Origin: Streptococcus australis
GTDB taxonomy: Bacteria; Bacillota; Bacilli; Lactobacillales; Streptococcaceae
Assembly: GCF_015553625.1 (NCBI RefSeq)
Contig: NZ_JADNGY010000008.1
Coordinates: 1 to 64,000, forward strand
Direction: 5' to 3'
Length of the DNA stretch: 64,000 bases
The translations under genes and the position numbers were made by a program. The notes beneath the pieces were generated by a model. The model did not search any database. It had not been told where the DNA came from and was given only the letters and a program-made list of their open reading frames with translations. Shown here piece after piece: positions 45,010 to 56,035 of the stretch; position 1 is the stretch's first letter; each line of letters begins with the position of its first letter.

Positions 45010-47046
45010 ATGACAAAAAACTTATTAGTAGAACTAGGACTTGAAGAGTTACCAGCCTACGTTGTCACACCAAGTGAAAAACAATTGGGTGAGAAAATGG
45101 CAGCCTTCTTGGATGATAACCGCCTTTCATATGAAAACATTCAAACCTTCTCAACTCCACGTCGTTTGGCCGTTCGTGTACTTGGTTTGGCTGACCAACA
45201 AACCGATTTGACCGAAGATTTTAAAGGACCTTCAAAGAAAATAGCCTTGGATGCTGATGGAAACTTCTCAAAAGCAGCGCAAGGCTTTGTCCGTGGAAAA
45301 GGCTTGACTGTAGATGACATCGAATTCCGTGAAGTTAAGGGAGAAGAATACGTTTACGTGACGAAACATGAAGCTGGAAAACCTGCCAAAGAAGTCTTGG
45401 CCGGCGTTCCAGAAGTACTTGCCTCATTGACTTTCCCTGTCAGCATGCACTGGGCTAACAACACCTTTGAATACATTCGTCCAGTTCATACCTTGATTGT
45501 CCTTTTGGGTGATGAAGCGCTTGATCTCGACTTCTTGGATATCCATTCAGGTCGTGTGAGTCGCGGACACCGTTTCCTTGGACATGAAGTGGAAATTACC
45601 AATGCGGATTCGTACGAAGAAGACCTTCGTACCGTTTACGTCATTGCAGACAGCAAAGAACGTGAAAACATGATTCGTGAGCAAATCAAAGCTATTGAAG
45701 CAGAACAAGGTGTTCAAGTCCAAATCGAAGAAGGACTTTTGAATGAAGTCTTGAACTTGGTCGAATACCCAACTGCCTTTATGGGAAGTTTCGATACTAA
45801 GTATTTGGACGTTCCAGAAGAAGTCTTGGTGACCTCAATGGAAACGCACCAACGTTACTTTGTTGTACGTGACCTTGACGGTAAGCTTAAACCAAACTTC
45901 ATCTCAGTCCGTAATGGGAATGCTGAGCACTTGGAAAATGTTATCCGAGGAAATGAAAAAGTCTTGGTGGCGCGTCTCGAAGATGGTGAATTCTTCTGGC
46001 GTGAAGACCAAAAACTCAAGATTGAAGACCTGGTTGCTAAATTGGCACACGTGACTTTCCATGAAAAAATCGGTTCTCTTTCAGAACACATGGCCCGTGC
46101 TGGTGTCATTGCGGCTTCCTTGGCTGAGCAAGCTGGCTTGACTGCTGAAGAAAGAGCAGCCGTAGCTCGTGCAGCAGAGATCTACAAATTTGACCTCTTG
46201 ACTGGTATGGTTGGAGAGTTTGATGAATTGCAAGGAATCATGGGTGAAAAATACGCCCTCCTTGCTGGTGAAGATGCTGCAGTAGCGACAGCTATCCGTG
46301 AGCACTATCTTCCTGATTCAGCAGACGGAGCCCTTCCTGAAACCAAGGTTGGTGCCATCCTTGCTCTTGCGGATAAATTGGATACCCTTCTTTCCTTCTT
46401 CTCAGTCGGTTTGATTCCGTCTGGTTCCAATGACCCTTATGCGCTTCGCCGTGCAACACAAGGGATTGTTCGTATCTTGGATGCCTTTGGTTGGAACATC
46501 CCGATGGATGAGTTAATCGATAGTCTTTACGGACTTTCATTCGATAGTCTTTCGTATGCCAATCAAGCAGAAGTGCTCAACTTCATCAAGGCGCGTGTAG
46601 ACAAGATGATGGGACGCACATCTAAAGACATCAAAGAAGCTGTACTTGCTGGTTCAAACTTCGTGGTAGCGGATATGCTGGAAGCGGCTGAAGCTCTTTC
46701 AGAAGCTGCTAAGACTGATGGTTATAAGGCAGCTGTTGAGTCACTCTCTCGTGCCTTCAACTTGGCAGAAAAAGCAGATGCTTCAGTAGCGGTCGATGCT
46801 AGTCTCTTTGAAAATGATCAAGAAAAAGCCTTGGCTCAAGCAGCAGAAAGTCTTGAATTGACAGGTTCAGCTAGCGACAAATTGGCTCAACTCTTTGCTC
46901 TCAGCCCAGTCATTGACGCTTTCTTTGACAATACCATGGTTATGGCAGAAGATGAGGCTGTTAAAAATAACCGTTTGGCTCTTCTTGCTAGTCTAGTAGC
47001 AAAAGCCAATAAAGTCGCAGCCTTTAACCAATTAAATACAAAATAA
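45010..47046 (+). CDS. glyS: glycyl-tRNA synthetase beta subunit
   Basis: GlyS supplies tRNA binding for the GlyQ/GlyS tetramer. The 678-residue protein starts [19 protein letters not shown], the family hallmark, and has the central HD-like region ([26 protein letters not shown]) and a C-terminal anticodon-binding domain. ATG 45010 follows GGAG at usual distance. An in-frame ATG at 44932 lies inside the RNA element and is rejected. A short DUF896 gene follows. Confidence 0.96.
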   Translation: MTKNLLVELGLEELPAYVVTPSEKQLGEKMAAFLDDNRLSYENIQTFSTPRRLAVRVLGLADQQTDLTEDFKGPSKKIALDADGNFSKAAQGFVRGKGLTVDDIEFREVKGEEYVYVTKHEAGKPAKEVLAGVPEVLASLTFPVSMHWANNTFEYIRPVHTLIVLLGDEALDLDFLDIHSGRVSRGHRFLGHEVEITNADSYEEDLRTVYVIADSKERENMIREQIKAIEAEQGVQVQIEEGLLNEVLNLVEYPTAFMGSFDTKYLDVPEEVLVTSMETHQRYFVVRDLDGKLKPNFISVRNGNAEHLENVIRGNEKVLVARLEDGEFFWREDQKLKIEDLVAKLAHVTFHEKIGSLSEHMARAGVIAASLAEQAGLTAEERAAVARAAEIYKFDLLTGMVGEFDELQGIMGEKYALLAGEDAAVATAIREHYLPDSADGALPETKVGAILALADKLDTLLSFFSVGLIPSGSNDPYALRRATQGIVRILDAFGWNIPMDELIDSLYGLSFDSLSYANQAEVLNFIKARVDKMMGRTSKDIKEAVLAGSNFVVADMLEAAEALSEAAKTDGYKAAVESLSRAFNLAEKADASVAVDASLFENDQEKALAQAAESLELTGSASDKLAQLFALSPVIDAFFDNTMVMAEDEAVKNNRLALLASLVAKANKVAAFNQLNTK

Positions 47047-47079
47047 TGACCTGATGACAGGTAGAAAGTAGGACTTATT

Positions 47080-47337
47080 ATGACACCAGAAAAAATTGCT
47101 CGAATTAATGAGCTTGCCAAAAAGAAAAAAGCAGAAGGCTTGAAACCAGAAGAAGAGGTAGAACAAGCTAAACTTCGTGAAGAGTATATCGAAGGTTACA
47201 GACGCTCCGTCCGTCATCACATTGAAGGGATCAAAGTTGTGGACGAAGAAGGAAATGATGTGACACCAGAAAAACTACGTCAAGTCCAACGGGAAAAAGG
47301 CCTGCATGGCCGTAGTCTTGACGATCCCAATTCATAA
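47080..47337 (+). CDS. DUF896 family protein (YnzC-like)
   Basis: An 85-residue, highly charged helical protein of the UPF0291/DUF896 family: [15 protein letters not shown] at the start and [23 protein letters not shown] in the middle form the conserved helix-loop-helix. Function is not established; the B. subtilis homologue belongs to an SOS-linked operon, but no LexA box is seen here. It lies 33 bases after glyS and probably shares its transcript. Confidence 0.9.
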   Translation: MTPEKIARINELAKKKKAEGLKPEEEVEQAKLREEYIEGYRRSVRHHIEGIKVVDEEGNDVTPEKLRQVQREKGLHGRSLDDPNS

Positions 47338-47346
47338 ATAGACAAT

Positions 47347-47384
47347 AGAAAACTCGATCAGATGTTGAACTGATCGAGTTTTCT
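47347..47384. terminator. strong terminator hairpin after the DUF896 gene
   Basis: AGAAAACTCGATCAG (47347-47361) and CTGATCGAGTTTTCT (47370-47384), a perfect 15-bp stem with T-rich ends. It can also serve the convergent small gene at 47398. Confidence 0.85.
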
Positions 47385-47397
47385 GGTTCTATATGGG

Positions 47398-47580
47398 CTA
47401 CTCTGAATCCTTATTTCTATTTTTGTAGTATTTCCATTGATTTTTAAATATCCAAATGGAGACGGCAAGAACGAAGGTTGCTGTCCAAAAAATCCAAGGG
47501 ACAGGAGTTCGTAGGAAAAAGTAAACTGCAATAAGATCGGCCACTAGCAGGCCAAGGAGAAGGTATTTCTTATCTTTCAT
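47398..47580 (-). CDS. small two-helix membrane protein, unknown
   Basis: A 60-residue protein: two hydrophobic segments (about 6-22 and 28-46, LLLGLLVADLIAVYFFL and IFWTATFVLAVSIWIF) and a basic tail KNQWKYYKNRNKD. I do not recognise it. No ribosome binding site is present, but a minus-strand TACAAT with a TGA extension lies about eight bases upstream of the ATG, so the message would be nearly leaderless. The coding case rests on composition and promoter placement. Confidence 0.6.
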   Translation of the reverse strand: MKDKKYLLLGLLVADLIAVYFFLRTPVPWIFWTATFVLAVSIWIFKNQWKYYKNRNKDSE

Positions 47581-47733
47581 AGAGTTATTGTATCACAATT
47601 TACTTCTCTAGGTCTATTGGTTGATAGGATGAGGTTTTTAAAGAATAGGAACTTATTATCCTGAAACGGTGTGTGGATAGAGGAAGGAATCTCAAGTGCA
47701 TCCTGGTCAGATTTGTGGTAAAATAGATAAGAT

Positions 47734-48684
47734 ATGAGTAAAGAATTTCATCATGTAACGGTCTTGCTCCATGAAACGATTGATATGCTGGATGTAAAGC
47801 CAGATGGAATCTATGTGGATGCCACATTAGGTGGAGCCGGCCATAGCGAATATTTATTAAGTCAATTAAGTGAAAAAGGACATTTATATGCCTTTGACCA
47901 GGATCAGCATGCGATTGATAATGCGGAGAAACGATTGGCTCCTTACGTTGAAAAAGGCATGGTAACCTTCATCAAAGACAATTTCCGGAATCTTCAAGCG
48001 CGTCTCCAAGAATTGGGAGTCAGTGAAATTGATGGCATTTGTTATGACTTGGGAGTCTCTAGTCCTCAGTTAGATGAGCGGTCTCGTGGTTTTTCTTATA
48101 AAAAAGACGCTCCCTTGGACATGCGGATGAATCAAGACGCTTCTTTGACAGCTTATGAAGTAGTCAATACCTATGATTACCATGATTTGGTTCGCATCTT
48201 TTTCAAGTATGGGGAAGATAAATTCTCCAAACAAATTGCTAGAAAGATCGAACAGGCGCGTGCGATAAAACCGATTGAAACGACGACAGAATTAGCAGAG
48301 ATTATTAAGTTGGCAAAACCAGCCAAGGAACTCAAGAAAAAGGGGCATCCAGCCAAACAAATTTTTCAGGCTATTCGGATCGAAGTCAATGATGAATTGG
48401 GAGCGGCTGATGAATCAATCCAGCAGGCTATGGATTTGTTGGCAGTTGGTGGTCGTATTTCAGTCATTACCTTTCATTCCTTGGAAGATCGTTTGACCAA
48501 GCAATTGTTTAAAGAAGCTTCTACAGTAGATGTACCGAAGGGCTTGCCCTTCATCCCAGAGGACTTAAAACCAAAAATGGAATTAGTTTCTCGAAAACCG
48601 ATTCTTCCAAGCCAAGAAGAGTTAGAAAATAACAACCGGGCTCATTCTGCAAAATTGCGGGTTGCTCAAAAAATTCATAAGTAA
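47734..48684 (+). CDS. rsmH: 16S rRNA (cytosine-N4)-methyltransferase RsmH
   Basis: RsmH (MraW) methylates C1402 of 16S rRNA. The 316-residue protein has the SAM motif [14 protein letters not shown] (about 31-44), the family motifs [19 protein letters not shown] and DMRMNQ, and ends with [12 protein letters not shown]...[10 protein letters not shown]. It begins the dcw-type cluster with ftsL, pbp2x and mraY. The upstream AAAATAGATAAGATATG region holds the promoter, and the leader is very short. Confidence 0.95.
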   Translation: MSKEFHHVTVLLHETIDMLDVKPDGIYVDATLGGAGHSEYLLSQLSEKGHLYAFDQDQHAIDNAEKRLAPYVEKGMVTFIKDNFRNLQARLQELGVSEIDGICYDLGVSSPQLDERSRGFSYKKDAPLDMRMNQDASLTAYEVVNTYDYHDLVRIFFKYGEDKFSKQIARKIEQARAIKPIETTTELAEIIKLAKPAKELKKKGHPAKQIFQAIRIEVNDELGAADESIQQAMDLLAVGGRISVITFHSLEDRLTKQLFKEASTVDVPKGLPFIPEDLKPKMELVSRKPILPSQEELENNNRAHSAKLRVAQKIHK

Positions 48685-48696
48685 GAGGAAATGAAC

Positions 48697-49032
48697 ATGG
48701 CAGATCAACAATTACGATCTCGTGGCAGTCAATTGCAAGATCGTATTCGTCGCTTTACCAGAGTAGAGAAAGCCTTTTATGGCTCGATTGTCCTAACAGG
48801 GATTATCCTCGCTGTCAGTATTATTTTTATGCAGACGCGGATTCTACAAGTGCAAAGTGATTTGACAAACCTCAATACGGAACTAAAAACAAAAGAGACT
48901 GAACTAGAAGATATCCGGCAAGAAGTCAATGAGTTGACTCGATATGAACGCTTGTCTAAGTTAGCTAGTTCTCAGGGGATGACCCTCCAAAAAGAAAATC
49001 GAAAAGTGGTGAGTTCAAGTAGCGATGAGTAA
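48697..49032 (+). CDS. ftsL: cell division protein FtsL
   Basis: FtsL is a single-pass division protein that works with DivIC and DivIB at the septum. The 111-residue protein has a basic cytoplasmic N-terminus, one membrane helix (about 30-50, [15 protein letters not shown]) and an extracellular heptad coiled coil (about 55-95). I use ATG 48697 because AGAGGA is only two bases before the ATG at 48691. It overlaps pbp2x by eight bases. Confidence 0.9.
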   Translation: MADQQLRSRGSQLQDRIRRFTRVEKAFYGSIVLTGIILAVSIIFMQTRILQVQSDLTNLNTELKTKETELEDIRQEVNELTRYERLSKLASSQGMTLQKENRKVVSSSSDE

Positions 49033-51310
49033 ATTAAAAAAGAAAATCATTCGTTATTCCCTTAAAAAAAGGAAACTTCCAGACCAAAATCGTCGGCAAG
49101 TAGCTAAGAATTTAAGTTTGCTTTCCATTCTTGTTTTCTTCATTTTTCTTATTAATTTTGCAGTTATTATAGGCACAGATAGCAAATTTGGAAAAAATTT
49201 ATCTGAGTTATCGCATCAGGTCCATCAGAAAACTGAGATTGTTCCAGCCAAACGAGGAACAATTTATGATCGAAATGGAGCTGTCATTGCTGAAGATGCG
49301 ACGACTTATAATGTTTATGCTATCATCGACAAAACTTATAAATCAGCAAAAGGTGAAGTTTTATACGTTGAAGAAAGCCAATACAACCAAGTAGCGGACG
49401 TTTTTAATCGTTATTTGGGGATGGAAAAAGATTATGTCGTCCAACAACTGTCTCAAAAGAAGCTCAACCAAGTTTCTTTTGGTGCGGCGGGGAACGATAT
49501 CAGCTATAGCAATATGGATGCTATCCGGAGTGAACTAGAAGCTGCCAACATTAAAGGTGTTGATTTTACGACGAGTCCAAATCGGAGTTATAAAAATGGG
49601 ACCTTTGCCTCTCAATTTATCGGTCAAGCTCAATTGGTAGAAGATAAAGAGGGCAATAAAACCCTACAGGGAACAACGGGAATAGAAAAATCCTTGGATC
49701 GTATTTTGGGTGGTCAGGATGGAGTTGTGACCTATGAAAAGGATCGTAACGGAAATATTGTGCCGGGATCAGACAAGGTTGCCGTGAAGACAGAAGATGG
49801 AAAGGATGTTTATACAACCATTTCTGCGGAACTGCAAACCTATCTCGAAACCAGAATGGATGTATTCCAAGAAAAGGTAAAAGGCAAATTTGTCAGTGCG
49901 ACCCTAGTGAGTGCCAAAACAGGCGAAATCCTTGCAACGACGCAACGGCCAACCTTTAATGCAGATACCAAAGAAGGTCTGGATATCAAGAATTTGAGAA
50001 CTTGGAATACGATTCTTTACCAGGACCAGTACGAACCAGGTTCGACTATGAAGGTCATGACCTTGGCTGCAGCGATTGATCATGGGACTTTCCCAGCCTA
50101 TAATGAGGTATATTACAATAACGAGCTACAAGTAAAAGATGCGATCATCAAAGACTGGGAAATCAATATGGGCTTGTCAGAAGGTCGCTATATGAATATT
50201 GCCCAAGGTTTCGCCTATTCAAGTAACATTGGGATGACCAAGCTTGAACAGAAGATGGGTAATAATGTTTGGATGAATTACCTCACTCTCTTTAAATTTG
50301 GACTTCCTACTCGGTTTGGTATGGGAGACGAAAGTTTTGGAGGCTTGCCAGGTGATAACTATGTCACTCAAGCCATGTCTTCTTTTGGTCAGGGGATATC
50401 CGTTACTCAAACGCAGATGTTGCGAGCATTCTCTGCCATTGCCAATGATGGGGAAATGTTAGAGCCTAAATTTATCAGTGCGATCTACGACGGCAAGCAT
50501 GAATCCGCTCGTAAATCACAAAGAGAGGTCGTCGGCAATCCAGTTTCTGCTTCAGCTGCTCAGCAGACTCGTAATTACATGATTACGGTAGGGACCGATC
50601 CTCAATTCGGTACTCTCTACTCGTCGGATGGTCCTATTATTCAAGTAGCTGGACAAAATGTTGCTGTCAAATCAGGGACGGCCCAAATTGCAACAGCTAA
50701 TGGATATTTGGAAGGCGAAAATGACAATATCAACTCGATTGTTGTCATGACACCGGCTGAAGATCCAGATTTCATTATGTATGTGACGGTTCAACAGCCT
50801 GAAGTCAGCTTTAGTCCAAAGAGTTGGCAAGAACTGGTTAATCCAGTCCTAGAAGATGCGGTTGCTTTGAAGGATGAATTGAATCTGGTATCAGAAACCA
50901 AGGCCTTAGATGGGGTCACGAAAGAGGATACCTATAAGATGCCGTCGGCAGAATCCTTGTCGAAAGAATTGAAGTTGAAGCAGACCATCAGTCCAGGTGG
51001 CTTCGCAGATGAACTGCGTCGCAATCTGATCCAGCCTGTCGTCCTAGGAACTGGAAAAAATATTAAAAAGATGTCAGTTTCAGCAGGAACAAAATTAAAG
51101 GCAAATGAGCAAGTATTATTGTTGACAGATGATTTGGATTCAGTTCCTGATATGTATGGCTGGACCAAGGAAAATGTTGATAAATTTGCGGAATGGACGG
51201 GCATTGAGGTCACCTATAAAGGGGAAGGTTCTCGTGTGAGCAAACAAAACGTCAAAGTAGAAACTGCTTTAAAGAAGACGAAGAAAATAACAATTACATT
51301 AGGAGATTGA
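49025..51310 (+). CDS. pbpX: penicillin-binding protein 2X
   Basis: PBP2x is the septal transpeptidase partner of FtsW and a main beta-lactam target in streptococci. The 761-residue protein has a membrane anchor (about 32-52), a dimerisation region, and the transpeptidase domain with STMK (Ser340), SSN (399-401) and KSGT (Lys549). Two C-terminal PASTA domains (about 635-760) follow. The motifs are in the ordinary sensitive form (STMK rather than SAMK). The start overlaps ftsL. Confidence 0.95.
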   Translation: MSKLKKKIIRYSLKKRKLPDQNRRQVAKNLSLLSILVFFIFLINFAVIIGTDSKFGKNLSELSHQVHQKTEIVPAKRGTIYDRNGAVIAEDATTYNVYAIIDKTYKSAKGEVLYVEESQYNQVADVFNRYLGMEKDYVVQQLSQKKLNQVSFGAAGNDISYSNMDAIRSELEAANIKGVDFTTSPNRSYKNGTFASQFIGQAQLVEDKEGNKTLQGTTGIEKSLDRILGGQDGVVTYEKDRNGNIVPGSDKVAVKTEDGKDVYTTISAELQTYLETRMDVFQEKVKGKFVSATLVSAKTGEILATTQRPTFNADTKEGLDIKNLRTWNTILYQDQYEPGSTMKVMTLAAAIDHGTFPAYNEVYYNNELQVKDAIIKDWEINMGLSEGRYMNIAQGFAYSSNIGMTKLEQKMGNNVWMNYLTLFKFGLPTRFGMGDESFGGLPGDNYVTQAMSSFGQGISVTQTQMLRAFSAIANDGEMLEPKFISAIYDGKHESARKSQREVVGNPVSASAAQQTRNYMITVGTDPQFGTLYSSDGPIIQVAGQNVAVKSGTAQIATANGYLEGENDNINSIVVMTPAEDPDFIMYVTVQQPEVSFSPKSWQELVNPVLEDAVALKDELNLVSETKALDGVTKEDTYKMPSAESLSKELKLKQTISPGGFADELRRNLIQPVVLGTGKNIKKMSVSAGTKLKANEQVLLLTDDLDSVPDMYGWTKENVDKFAEWTGIEVTYKGEGSRVSKQNVKVETALKKTKKITITLGD

Positions 51311-51311
51311 T

Positions 51312-52313
51312 ATGTTACTTGCTACCCTAGTAGTATCCTTTATACTGACGGTTATTGGCATTCCTGCCTTTATCCGTTTCTATCAACGGGCCCATATTTC
51401 GGGGCAACAAATGCACGAAGATGTGAAGCAACACAAAGCCAAGGCGGGCACTCCTACTATGGGGGGAGTGGTCTTCTTGATCACTTCAGTCTTTGTCACC
51501 CTTGTTTTTAGCTTTTTAACTGGGAACTTTACGCGACCTGTTCAATTAATTCTCTTTATTTTGGTCTTGTATGGAATCGTCGGTTTCTTAGATGACTTCT
51601 TAAAAGTTTTTCGTAAGATTAATGAAGGGCTGAATCCCAAGCAAAAATTAGCCCTGCAATTGTTGGGAGGGATCATTTTCTATCTCTTCTCTGAACGCCA
51701 TGGAGCTGGTAGTCTTCTCAATGTCTTTGGTTGGGATGTCTATTTGGGACATTTCTATATTGTCTTTGCCTTGTTCTGGTTGGTTGGTTTTTCAAATGCA
51801 GTCAACTTAACGGACGGGATTGATGGCTTGGCAAGTATTTCGGTAACCATCAGCTTGATCGCTTATTCCATCATCGCTGTTTGGCAAAGACGAATCGATA
51901 TCCTTTTTGTAACGATTAGTATGATTGGAGCTCTATTAGGTTTCTTCGTCTACAACCACAAGCCGGCCAAGATTTTCATGGGAGATGTTGGAAGCCTAGC
52001 CCTAGGTGGGATGCTTGCGACTCTATCCATGGCTCTCCACGTAGAGTGGACCTTGCTCTTGATTGGGATTGTCTACGTCTTTGAGACTAGCTCTGTCATG
52101 CTCCAGGTGTCCTATTTCAAATGGACGAAAAAACGGACAGGGGAAGGACGCCGGATCTTCCGCATGACGCCTTTCCATCACCATTTAGAATTAGGTGGTC
52201 TGTCAGGTAATGGACCTAAATGGTCTGAGTGGAAGGTCGATGCCTTTCTCTGGAGTGTTGGTGCAGGAATGAGCGCCTTGACCCTCTTGATCTACTATTT
52301 GATCAATTCATAA
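51312..52313 (+). CDS. mraY: phospho-MurNAc-pentapeptide transferase MraY
   Basis: MraY makes lipid I from UDP-MurNAc-pentapeptide and undecaprenyl phosphate in the membrane. The 333-residue polytopic protein shows [14 protein letters not shown] (catalytic Asp pair), [11 protein letters not shown] and FHHHLELGG, all family hallmarks, across about ten helices. It starts two bases after pbp2x with AGGAG inside that gene's end. Confidence 0.96.
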   Translation: MLLATLVVSFILTVIGIPAFIRFYQRAHISGQQMHEDVKQHKAKAGTPTMGGVVFLITSVFVTLVFSFLTGNFTRPVQLILFILVLYGIVGFLDDFLKVFRKINEGLNPKQKLALQLLGGIIFYLFSERHGAGSLLNVFGWDVYLGHFYIVFALFWLVGFSNAVNLTDGIDGLASISVTISLIAYSIIAVWQRRIDILFVTISMIGALLGFFVYNHKPAKIFMGDVGSLALGGMLATLSMALHVEWTLLLIGIVYVFETSSVMLQVSYFKWTKKRTGEGRRIFRMTPFHHHLELGGLSGNGPKWSEWKVDAFLWSVGAGMSALTLLIYYLINS

Positions 52314-52326
52314 GCCATGAATCATA

Positions 52327-52356
52327 AAAGGTTGGGATTGCTATCTCAGCCTTTTT
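52327..52356 (+). terminator. terminator after mraY
   Basis: AAAGGTTGGGAT pairs with ATCTCAGCCTTT (G-U pairs included) around TGCT, followed by TTC and more T. Confidence 0.75.
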
Positions 52357-52440
52357 CGCTGGCTAGGAATTGCTGTCCAAAAGAAGAGCGGGAAGAGGAG
52401 TTTTTTGATATAATAGTGGAGATGATGAAAGGATAAGAGA

Positions 52441-53784
52441 ATGAAATTTACAGATTTTAAGTTTAAGGACTATATCCAAGAGGCCTTAAAAGAGATTAAT
52501 TTTATCGAAGCAACAGAAGTTCAAGAAAAGCTGATCCCGATTGTTTTAGCAGGCCGTGATCTGGTCGGTGAATCTAAAACAGGATCAGGGAAGACCCATA
52601 CTTTCCTCTTACCAATTTTTCAAACCTTAAATGAGGATAGTAGCAATGTCGAAGTGGTCATTACAGCGCCTAGTCGGGAATTGGCCACACAGATTTACCA
52701 AGCGGCTCGTCAGATTGCTAGCCATTGTGAAAAAGAAATTCGGATTGCCAACTACGTTGGGGGAACTGATAAGGCTCGTCAAATCGATAAGCTCCAAGTA
52801 GCCCAACCCCATATTGTCATTGGGACACCTGGACGGATCTATGATTTGGTCGCTTCTGGAGACTTGGCTATTCATAAGGCTCACACTTTTGTGGTTGATG
52901 AGGCGGATATGACTCTCGATATGGGCTTTTTGACGACGGTAGACAAGATTGCATCCAGTCTTCCAAAGAAGCTTCAGTTTTTAGTCTTCTCAGCAACGAT
53001 TCCACAAAAGTTACAACCCTTCTTGAAGAAATATTTGTCTAACCCTGTCATGGAGCAGATCAAAACCAAAACGGTAATCTCGGACACCATTGATAACTGG
53101 TTGGTATCGACAAAGGGGCGTGACAAAAACGAGCAGATTTATCAACTGACGCAGGCTCTTCAACCTTATCTGGCTATGATCTTTGTAAATACCAAGGACA
53201 GAGCGGACGATTTGCATGCTTTTCTAGTAGAGAAGGGGCTCAAGGTCGCTAAAATCCATGGGGGGGTTCCTCCACGGGAGCGCAAGCGAATCATGAACCA
53301 AGTTAAAAATCTGGATTTTGAATATATCGTGGCAACGGACTTGGCAGCGCGTGGGATTGATATCGAAGGGGTCAGTCATGTCATCAACGATGCTATTCCA
53401 CAAGACTTATCCTTCTTTGTTCACCGCGTTGGCCGGACTGGTCGGAATGGTCTTCCTGGTACAGCCATCACCCTCTATCAACCGAGTGATGACTCAGACA
53501 TTCGGGAGCTTGAAAAATTGGGGATCCAGTTTGTCCCTAAGGTCTTGAAGGCTGGAACTATCGAAGATACCTATGACCGGGACCGTCGGGCTAATCGTGA
53601 AAAACGCCAAGAAAAACTCGACATTGAGATGATCGGCTTGGTCAAGAAGAAAAAGAAAAAAATCAAACCAGGCTACAAGAAAAAAATCAAATGGGCTGTG
53701 GACGAGAAACGTCGCAAAGCCAAGCGAGCTGAGAATCGTGCTCGAGGTCGAGCAGAAAGAAAGGCGAAACGCCAAACCTTTTAG
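52441..53784 (+). CDS. cshB: DEAD-box RNA helicase, CshB-like
   Basis: An ATP-dependent RNA helicase likely used in cold adaptation, ribosome assembly or mRNA decay. The 447-residue protein has motif I GSGKT (48-52), PSRELA, the DEAD box (153-156), SAT and the C-terminal DLAARGIDIE and HRVGRTGR motifs. A Lys/Arg-rich tail (about 395-447) should bind RNA. The GKTHTFLLPIF context points to the CshB branch rather than CshA; the symbol is a best guess. It is monocistronic between two terminators. Confidence 0.88.
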   Translation: MKFTDFKFKDYIQEALKEINFIEATEVQEKLIPIVLAGRDLVGESKTGSGKTHTFLLPIFQTLNEDSSNVEVVITAPSRELATQIYQAARQIASHCEKEIRIANYVGGTDKARQIDKLQVAQPHIVIGTPGRIYDLVASGDLAIHKAHTFVVDEADMTLDMGFLTTVDKIASSLPKKLQFLVFSATIPQKLQPFLKKYLSNPVMEQIKTKTVISDTIDNWLVSTKGRDKNEQIYQLTQALQPYLAMIFVNTKDRADDLHAFLVEKGLKVAKIHGGVPPRERKRIMNQVKNLDFEYIVATDLAARGIDIEGVSHVINDAIPQDLSFFVHRVGRTGRNGLPGTAITLYQPSDDSDIRELEKLGIQFVPKVLKAGTIEDTYDRDRRANREKRQEKLDIEMIGLVKKKKKKIKPGYKKKIKWAVDEKRRKAKRAENRARGRAERKAKRQTF

Positions 53785-53847
53785 TGATAAAGAAATTTAA
53801 AGATTTCCATAAAAATTAACTATTTGGTCGCTGATTTATTTTGTGAC

Positions 53848-53876
53848 AGACTATCTATAGATAGTCTATTTTTTTG
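53848..53876 (+). terminator. terminator after the DEAD-box helicase
   Basis: AGACTATC (53848-53855) and GATAGTCT (53860-53867) with loop TATA, then ATTTTTTTG. Confidence 0.88.
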
Positions 53877-54008
53877 CTCTTAGGGGAGATGCTTGCTTGT
53901 TATCACATCAGACCTGAAGCATGATTTACGAACGATCAGTAGCAAAACTCAGCATTTTAACTGTAAATATGATAGAATGATTCATTATCGAGGGAGGAAG
54001 TAACGAAG

Positions 54009-54815
54009 ATGTTTACAACTACTTATCTGGCATCTGGCTGGTACGAAGAGTTTTTAAAATGGATACCAGAAGGAGAAATCTTTAACCTACGCGTCGTTTT
54101 TGAAGCTATTCCCGGAATTTTAAAAGAGCTTCCAAATACGATTTTGTTAACCTTGGCAGGAGCCTTTTTTGGTTTATTGCTAGCCCTATTGTTTGCCATT
54201 GTCAAAATCAATCGGGTAAAAATCCTCTACCCGATCCAAGCCTTGTTTGTGAGTTTTTTAAGAGGGACACCAATTTTGGTCCAGTTGATGCTGACCTACT
54301 ATGGAATCCCGCTCCTATTGAAGGCCATTAACCAACAATATGGGACAGCCTTTAATATCAACGATGTGCCAGCCCATTTATTTGTCATTGTAGCCTTTGC
54401 CTTCAATGAGGCAGCCTATGCCAGTGAGACCATTCGGGCAGCAATTTTATCTGTTGATGCGGGTGAAATCGAAGCAGCGAAGAGTCTCGGCATGACCAAT
54501 GCTCAAGTTTATCGTCGGATTATTATTCCAAATGCAGCCGTGGTTGCGACTCCGACCTTGATCAACTCTTTGATTGGTTTGACCAAGGGGACTTCCCTGG
54601 CCTTTTATGCAGGTGTTTTGGAAATCTTTGCCCAAGCCAAGATTATGTCGGGGAATGACAGTCGCTACTTCGAGCGCTTTATCTCTGTTTCATTGATCTA
54701 CTGGGCCATTAATATTTTGATTGAACAATTGGGACGTTGGATCGAACAGGTACTCGCTATCAAAGATCCAAAAGTTGTTACCCAAACCTTGCAAGAGGAG
54801 GAACGAGCAGCATGA
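54009..54815 (+). CDS. tcyB: amino-acid ABC transporter permease (cystine type)
   Basis: A 268-residue His/Glu/Gln/Arg-type permease with about five helices and the coupling motif EAAKSLGMTNAQVYRRIIIPNA. The order permease-ATPase-DUF4059-trxB matches the pneumococcal TcyBC cystine importer locus, so cystine is the likely substrate; imported cystine would then meet the thioredoxin system encoded next door. No substrate-binding protein gene is present here, so it must be encoded elsewhere. The ATPase gene overlaps by four bases. Confidence 0.85.
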   Translation: MFTTTYLASGWYEEFLKWIPEGEIFNLRVVFEAIPGILKELPNTILLTLAGAFFGLLLALLFAIVKINRVKILYPIQALFVSFLRGTPILVQLMLTYYGIPLLLKAINQQYGTAFNINDVPAHLFVIVAFAFNEAAYASETIRAAILSVDAGEIEAAKSLGMTNAQVYRRIIIPNAAVVATPTLINSLIGLTKGTSLAFYAGVLEIFAQAKIMSGNDSRYFERFISVSLIYWAINILIEQLGRWIEQVLAIKDPKVVTQTLQEEERAA

Positions 54816-55555
54816 TTCGGATTTCACAATTATCAAAATCTTTTTCCGGTCAAGTGGTCCTAGACCATCTCGATTTGGAAGTTCAAAAAGGGGAAGTCGT
54901 TGCTTTGATCGGTTCTTCTGGAGCTGGGAAATCAACCTTCTTGAGAAGCTTGAACTATTTGGAAGCACCAGATAGTGGTAGCATTGAGATCAATGGGGAA
55001 AAGGTAGACTTTGAAACCATCAGTAAGGACGAGATCCTGACCCTTCGAAGAAAGCTAGCTATGGTCTTTCAACAGTTTAATCTTTTCAGTCGCAAGACTG
55101 CTTTGGACAATGTCAAGGAAGGACTGATCGTCGTCAAAGGCTTATCCGACCAGGAAGCGACCAAGATTGCCAAAGAAGAACTCGCAAAAGTCGGTCTGTC
55201 GGACCGCGAAACCCATTACCCTCGTCATTTGTCCGGAGGGCAGAAACAACGGGTAGCCTTGGCGCGTGCCCTAGCCATGAAGCCGGAAGTCCTCTTGTTG
55301 GATGAGCCAACTTCAGCCCTTGATCCGGAATTGGTCGGAGAGGTAGAAAAAGCCATCGCAGCAGCAGCTCAGGCAGGTCAAACCATGATTTTGGTCAGTC
55401 ATGACATGAGCTTTGTTTCCCAGGTGGCGGACAAGGTCTTGTTCCTTGATAAGGGAAAAATTATTGAATCTGGGACTCCAGAAGAGATTATGAATGCTCC
55501 TAAAGAAGAGCGGACAAAAGAATTCTTTGCTAGTTACAAACGAACGTTTGTTTGA
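54812..55555 (+). CDS. tcyC: amino-acid ABC transporter ATP-binding protein (cystine type)
   Basis: A 247-residue ATPase with Walker A GSSGAGKST, Q-loop FQQFNLF, the signature LSGGQKQR and Walker B LLLDEPTSALDP. It pairs with the permease just upstream. I start at ATG 54812, overlapping the permease stop; a longer in-frame start lies well inside the permease. The substrate is inferred from locus order only. Confidence 0.87.
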   Translation: MIRISQLSKSFSGQVVLDHLDLEVQKGEVVALIGSSGAGKSTFLRSLNYLEAPDSGSIEINGEKVDFETISKDEILTLRRKLAMVFQQFNLFSRKTALDNVKEGLIVVKGLSDQEATKIAKEELAKVGLSDRETHYPRHLSGGQKQRVALARALAMKPEVLLLDEPTSALDPELVGEVEKAIAAAAQAGQTMILVSHDMSFVSQVADKVLFLDKGKIIESGTPEEIMNAPKEERTKEFFASYKRTFV

Positions 55556-55572
55556 TATAATATATAAGAGCT

Positions 55573-55610
55573 CGAGTCTGGAACGCGATGTTTCAGACTC
55601 GGATTTTTCT
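55573..55610 (+). terminator. terminator after the ABC transporter genes
   Basis: CGAGTCTGGAAC (55573-55584) and GTTTCAGACTCG (55590-55601), a 12-bp stem with one G-U pair, then GATTTTTCTTT. Confidence 0.82.
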
Positions 55611-55633
55611 TTGAGTAGGTGCCTCAGGAGAAG

Positions 55634-55756
55634 ATGATGATTAGTAGTCTACTTTTCCGCATAGATAGGTATTTCAAGTTGACCAACGGTGAACGAAACG
55701 AAGCGGCATCTCGTCCCCTCATTCCAAGTTTGGATACTAAGGAGATCTTATGTTAA
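55634..55756 (+). CDS. possible 40-residue protein coupled to the DUF4059 gene
   Basis: A short frame beginning ATGATGATTAGT, with AGGAG four to seven bases upstream, encodes MMISSLLFRIDRYFK and continues to a C-terminal cysteine. It ends seven bases inside the DUF4059 gene, so translation of that gene could depend on it. I do not recognise it. It may be a genuine small protein, a leader peptide or chance; its good ribosome binding site is the main support. Confidence 0.45.
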   Translation: MMISSLLFRIDRYFKLTNGERNEAASRPLIPSLDTKEILC

Positions 55757-55977
55757 ACCAATTGCTATCTCTCTATATCGAGAGCTTAATCATCACTTCA
55801 GTTGGGGTGTTGGTTGCTTCAGCTGTTTGGATAGGCTTGCGAGTAGCTCGTAAGACGGATAAAACAGCTAAGGAACGCCAGTTACACCTCTATGATATTT
55901 TATTAATTGATATTATGACAATTCCAGTCCTTACCTTTGCAGTCATTGGAGTTCTGTTTATTCTTCGAGCAAGATAA
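55750..55977 (+). CDS. DUF4059 small membrane protein
   Basis: A 75-residue protein with two hydrophobic segments (about 12-30 and 53-72) joined by a basic loop, of the DUF4059 family found in streptococci next to trxB. Its function is unknown. AAGGAG precedes ATG 55750. trxB starts 58 bases on. The linkage suggests a part in cystine or thiol handling, which is inference. Confidence 0.85.
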   Translation: MLNQLLSLYIESLIITSVGVLVASAVWIGLRVARKTDKTAKERQLHLYDILLIDIMTIPVLTFAVIGVLFILRAR

Positions 55978-56035
55978 TTGCAAAATGATTGAATTGGAGT
56001 TAGAATCAAGATAGTTACAACAAAAGGAGAAGCTT

